Of a stretch of DNA of 64,000 nucleotides, positions 60,011 through 64,000 are shown one piece after another. Position numbers and translations under genes: made by a program. Position 1 is the first letter of the stretch. Every line of letters begins with the position of its first letter. Origin of the DNA: Gammaproteobacteria bacterium (GTDB lineage Bacteria > Pseudomonadota > Gammaproteobacteria > Pseudomonadales > Pseudohongiellaceae); assembly GCA_019654215.1 (NCBI GenBank), contig BPDI01000007.1, positions 35,206 through 99,205 of the forward strand, written 5' to 3'. The notes under the pieces were generated by a model that was given only the letters and a program-made list of their open reading frames with translations, had not been told where the DNA came from and ran no database searches.

Positions 60011-62131
60011 ATGAAGACTAAATATTCGATTCTATTAATAGTTGTTCCTCTCGCCTTTCTGTTCTCCCCAAATAGCTTTGGGCAGTTACAGGGCGTTGAA
60101 AACGGAAGCTGGCAATTCTTAGGGGGCGATGCTGGGCATACACGAGCTTCACCCCATCTCACCCAAATAACCGCGGATAATTTTGCCGACCTTGAAGTTG
60201 CCTGGCATTGGCGCGCTGATAATTTCGGCCCGGGTGTGGAATTCACTGCGCGCTCCACTCCGATATATGTAGATGGTGTTCTGTACACAGTAGCCGGACA
60301 ACGTCGTCAGGTAATCGCTATCGATGCAGCAACTGGTGAAACTCTGTGGACATTTCGTGAACCGGAAACCATGCGCTATCTGCGCTCACCTCGAACTGAC
60401 TTTGGTAAAGGTGTTGCTTATGGAGAAGTAGAAGGGCGCGGTGTGATCTATATCACGTCCCCCGCTTTCTTCTTGTGGGCTCTTGATGCGCAAACTGGAA
60501 GACCGCTGGAAAATTGGGGAACAGAAACTGGCGTCGATTCATTCTCTAATACTGGCGTTGTCGATCTAATTCCTCACTTAGTCAGTGACTGGCCACGCTG
60601 GTTAGAAAGAGAAGGTCCTTACGACCCCGATCATGGCATTCCGCGACGTATTGGCATGGTCACAGCTTCTGCCCCACCGATCGTTGTAAACGATACTGTA
60701 GTAGTACTGGTAGGCCATGAACCAAGTTACGACCAGACCAGAATCGAGAACGTGCCAGGCGACATCATGGGTTTTGATACTCTTACTGGTGAGCGCTTAT
60801 GGAAATTTCACGTTATTCCAAGGCCTGGTGAATTCGGACATGAAACTTGGGAGAACGACGCCTGGCAATGGTCCGGCGATATGTCCACCTGGGCACCTGC
60901 ATCAGCAGACCCTGAACTGGGCATGGTTTATCTGGTTACTAATGCCTCGACTCTTCAGTCATATACAGGTCATCGACCCGGCGACAACTTATTCGGAGGG
61001 AGTGTCTTAGCTCTCGACGTGGAAACTGGAGAAAGAGTCTGGCACTTCCAAATTCATCGCAGTGATCAGTGGAATTACGACATACCCACTGCACCAATCT
61101 TGATGGATTTGAATGTGGATGGAGAAGACATTCCGGCATTAATTCAGAACACCAAACAAGGATTAATCTTTGCTTTTAATCGAGAAACCGGCGAACCAAT
61201 CTGGCCAATCGAAGACCGTGCAGTAATGCAAACTCAGGTTCCCGGAAATTACACCGCATCCACTCAACCTTATCCGACTAGACCAGAGCCATTAGATCCA
61301 ATTGTCATCAATGGCATTACCGAAGAATTTCTAATGGATTACACGCCGGAACTTAAAGCACGCGCAGAAGAGGTGTTAAATGAATTTGAAATCGGCGGCC
61401 TTTATGTTCCAGCACTTCCTTATCCCCATGACAATCCCTATCGAAACGTTGTTGGTTGTGTTGGTGGTTTAAATATTTATCACCCACCGGTTGCTGATCC
61501 AACAACTGGAATCATGTATGCGTCTCATCAGCGTGGATGCAGTGCGCCAGCATTTATGGAACCAACAAATGGCGTCGATGTAGAACGTGGTTTACCAGGA
61601 ATGTCCGAGGAAGCCTGGCGCGGTCGAGAGCGCCATACTCCAACAACTGGCGAAACAGTTGCCGCATGGGCGCCAGGTCGCAATAGAGAATTCCTTCCAC
61701 TCATCAATAGACTGCCAGTTTACAAACCTTTGTTCCAAGGCCTTGCGGCTTATGACATGAACACCGGCGCAAAACTCTGGGATATTCCAATTGGAGAAAC
61801 GCCCGAAAACATTCGCGATCATCCCTTCTTGCAGGGATAGATACTTCTGCCACTGGTGGTACTGGCCATTCCATCCAAATGGTAATGGGAGATCTGCTAT
61901 TCAAACTACCGAAGACTTAAGGGGTGACACTGAACTCAATAAAACGGAAACCCCTACTTAAACGCCCGCGACCTGTACACTGGGGAAATACTGGCCCAGG
62001 CTGAAATTCCGATTCCTGGCCAATACGGCATGATGGCCTATATGCATGAGGACAGGCAGTACATCGTGGTGCAATCTGGCAGTGTGAAGCGAGGACAGCC
62101 AGGCGGCTTAGTGGCCTTGAGATTGCCCTAG
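60011..62131 (+). CDS. Exported PQQ-dependent dehydrogenase (third in the right part), frameshifted at the end
   Basis: About 706 residues when joined. A leader (LLIVVPLAFLFSPNSFGQ) and blades VIAIDAATGETLWTFREPE, LGMVYLVTNASTLQSYTGHR, VLALDVETGERVWHFQIHRS are seen. The active-site stretch reads HRSDQWNYDIPTAP, where relatives (including the quinoprotein at 45374) have HHGLWDYDTPAAP: the second His and the first Asp are replaced. TKQGLIFAFNRETG is preserved. After about 61838 two or more breaks disturb the last 95 or so codons, but GEILAQAEIPIPGQYG and GSVKRGQPGGLVALRLP complete the normal end. No CxxCH. Divergent from the lipoprotein gene. Confidence 0.82.
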
Positions 62132-62350
62132 TTTAGGCGCTTATCAGCCAACATTTGAGCATTAGTGCTCCAAACGCAATTTCTTGAAAAAATGCGCTCT
62201 GGCGGGTGGTTATCCTATATAAAACCTCCCTGATTTCTTGACTCTGGAGATACCACCCAGTTTAATGAAAGCCTCGGTACCAAAGCGGCAAAGCAATAAG
62301 CCGATTACAATCTATAACAACCTAAAGAATTAACTGCTGACGAGAATCTT

Positions 62351-63752
62351 ATGAAAACTTTCAGCCGATTAAAAAGCTCTATCGCCCTTCTAGTTGTTGC
62401 TGGGCAGCTGCAAGCTCAGGATGCAAACCCCGATATCACCTACAATGGTGAGGCCGGACGCATTATCAATGAAAATTGTGTGGTTTGTCACCGCGATGGC
62501 GGCATTGGACCCATGCAATTCGAAACCTATGACCAGATCAGACCTTGGGCTCCTTTGATCCAACTTAAGGTTGCAAGTCTTGAAATGCCTCCCTATGCCT
62601 ACGATCATGGAATTGGCATTCAGGAACTTCAGGGTGACTGGCGCCTGGAGCAAGAAGAGATCGACACCCTTGTCGCCTGGGTAAATCAGGGCGCACCTCT
62701 GGGTGATCCTGATTCGCCACTATCCCCTGCCAATCTCGGTGACCCTGATGCTTGGAATTTTGAAGCGGAGTTGGGCGAACCGGATGCAATCATCCCATCA
62801 GTACCTATCGATATCCCAGCAAACGGGAATGATTTATGGAGTACTCACTATGTACCTCATGGTATTAGTAGCGATCGCTGTATTAAAGCTATTCAAGTAA
62901 AGCCCGTGGCGACGCCAAAACTGTTGTGCATCATGCGAATTCAAACATCGACATATTCAATGAAGATGGTGAATTAGAACGCTACGGAATGCTTACAGAA
63001 TATGCGATGGGTAAATGGGGCGAACTGGTTCCTGAAGATGTCTGTGAACCTTCCCTTCAAATTCCATGGTGCGTTGGAGTATTCATATGTATCCGGGAGG
63101 ATCGGGGCAGTTGCACCTGGAACTATTCTGGAAGATAACGTAGTTGAAATCGGACTATGGTTACACCCCGAAGGTTATGAAGAAGAAGTTGGCTACACTC
63201 AGGATCTTCGACAATACAATATTCAGTTTGCCCGTGAAGAAAGAGACTTACGTTTGGTCATTCCTCCTCACGGCTATCAAATGACTCAGGGATTCCATTC
63301 TTTTGATCATCCGGTTCGCATCGATAGTTTCCAACCTCATGGTCATCTGCGATGAATGCCGCTTCATTAGAGATTTTCTATCCAGAAACTGGACGCACTG
63401 AAGCTTTAGTCAAATTTCTAATTGGAGTGCGACCTGGCACCATAGTCATATTTATGAGCCAGATGTTGCTCCATTAGTTCCAACAGGTGCTGTTCTGGTA
63501 TTGAAGCAGTGGTATGACAACACTGCTGATAACCCTAACAATCCAGATCCGGATCAGTGGGTATTCGGCGGCAGTCGAACAGCCGACGAAATGACCCACG
63601 CTTGGATTGCGATCACACATCTCGATGATGAGGGTTATGAAGAATTGCTGGTAGAGCGCAAAGAAAAAGAACACGTTCTCTGGCAGGAAACGATTAGCAA
63701 GACTCGTAACCCAAATCTTGCGTCAAACGGAAGCCTTATCTCTTTAAGATAG
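62351..63752 (+). CDS. Exported heme-motif / copper monooxygenase-like protein, several frameshifts
   Basis: About 467 residues with a leader (IALLVVAGQLQAQ). The N-terminal part has one heme motif CVVCH (CVVCHRDGGIGPMQFETYDQ) followed by a Trp-rich helical stretch. The C-terminal two thirds look like the PHM-type copper monooxygenase fold: DLWSTHYVPHGISSDRCIKA, VVHHANSNIDIFNEDGE, FQPHGHLRMNAASLEIFYPE, HHSHIYEPDVAPLVPTGAVL and ADNPNNPDPDQWVFGGSRTA. His pairs could bind two coppers. At least four breaks (about 62900, 63055, 63130, 63350-63420) exist. An oxidase using molecular oxygen is inferred, not shown. Intergenic 62132-62350 upstream must hold its promoter. Confidence 0.77.
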
Positions 63753-63817
63753 GGCTTTCTATGTTAGTTTTAATAGAATTTTATTTACGTACTGAGCGCT
63801 TAACTCAAGGAATCACG

Positions 63818-64000
63818 ATGAAACTCATCATTAAGGCAAGCTTTTCATTGATTATCGGACTATTTGCTTTTCCCATGGCCGGTTTTGGTCAGAGCGATAG
63901 TATTACGTTCCACAAAGATATCGAACCAATCTTGCAGCGGAGCTGCCAAAACTGTCACCGGGGTTTGGGGGCGGTGGCCCTATGCCATTGGTGACGTATG
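63818..64000 (+). CDS. Second heme-motif exported protein, cut by window edge
   Basis: N-terminal part only. ATG at 63818 with leader ASFSLIIGLFAFPMAGFGQ, then FHKDIEPILQRSCQNCH, a heme-binding CxxCH in the same place as in the upstream gene (CVVCH). The read after it (HRGLGAVALCHW and a stop) is out of frame by one base; in the other frame it continues as a GGGGPMPLVTY-type stretch, like relatives (PGGxxPM). It is therefore probably a tandem paralogue of the 62351 gene, with the rest beyond the right edge. Confidence 0.75.

Noticed and set aside
38791..64000. Genomic island inserted at tRNA-Met
   Set aside because: I saw no integrase, transposase or repeated tRNA end. The gene content alone does not prove transfer.

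Overview
The window is chromosomal DNA from a gammaproteobacterium, most likely a marine or aquatic heterotroph related to the OMG/Cellvibrionales/Pseudohongiella-type groups. That rests on gene content and order, since no rRNA or other marker gene gives a species. Two conserved blocks match gene orders known from Pseudomonas and relatives: gatCAB divergent from mreBCD-maf-rng-yhdP, and hemA-prfA-prmC-moeB divergent from TPR protein-lolB-ispE-tRNA(Gln)-prs-rplY-pth-ychF.

Layout: 1-3.2 kb holds a bifunctional aldolase/short-chain dehydrogenase cut by the window edge, an orphan ExbD-like protein and a TetR regulator. 3.5-11.7 kb is an accessory stretch: a DUF445 membrane protein, a carbon-nitrogen hydrolase, a PQQ alcohol dehydrogenase, a cyclase-family enzyme, two DUF6644-like membrane proteins, a secreted unknown, a DUF6152 protein and a PD40 propeller protein. 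11.75-20.6 kb is the cell-shape/envelope operon (minus strand). 20.9-24.6 kb is gatCAB plus a PA4642-like gene. 24.6-30.0 kb is rhlB, then hemA-prfA-prmC-moeB (minus strand). 30.3-38.9 kb is the lolB-ispE-prs-rplY-pth-ychF block, an exported M20 peptidase and tRNA(Met). From 39.1 kb to the right edge lies about 25 kb of exported catabolic or redox genes: three PQQ-type quinoproteins, cupins, an NTF2-like protein, an amidohydrolase, an SGNH hydrolase, an alpha/beta hydrolase, a secreted ankyrin protein with a DUF1552/DUF1592 pair, a tandem VOC protein with a twin-Arg-like leader, a heme-motif/beta-propeller fusion, and two tandem heme/copper-monooxygenase-like genes.

The accessory genes almost all begin with signal peptides, Tat-like leaders or lipoboxes, so they point to oxidation and hydrolysis of organic molecules in the periplasm, with electrons passed to quinones and c-type hemes. 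Substrates cannot be read from the sequence. The less familiar parts are the ankyrin/DUF1552/DUF1592 module, the heme/propeller fusion and the exported VOC protein.

Data quality matters when reading this annotation. About 24 of roughly 55 genes contain one or more frameshifts, many at homopolymers, and these include essential single-copy genes (prs, prfA, rplY, mreC, mreD). I treat most of them as sequence errors and give whole-gene coordinates spanning the breaks. The 3.5-8.2 kb stretch and the right end are the worst affected.
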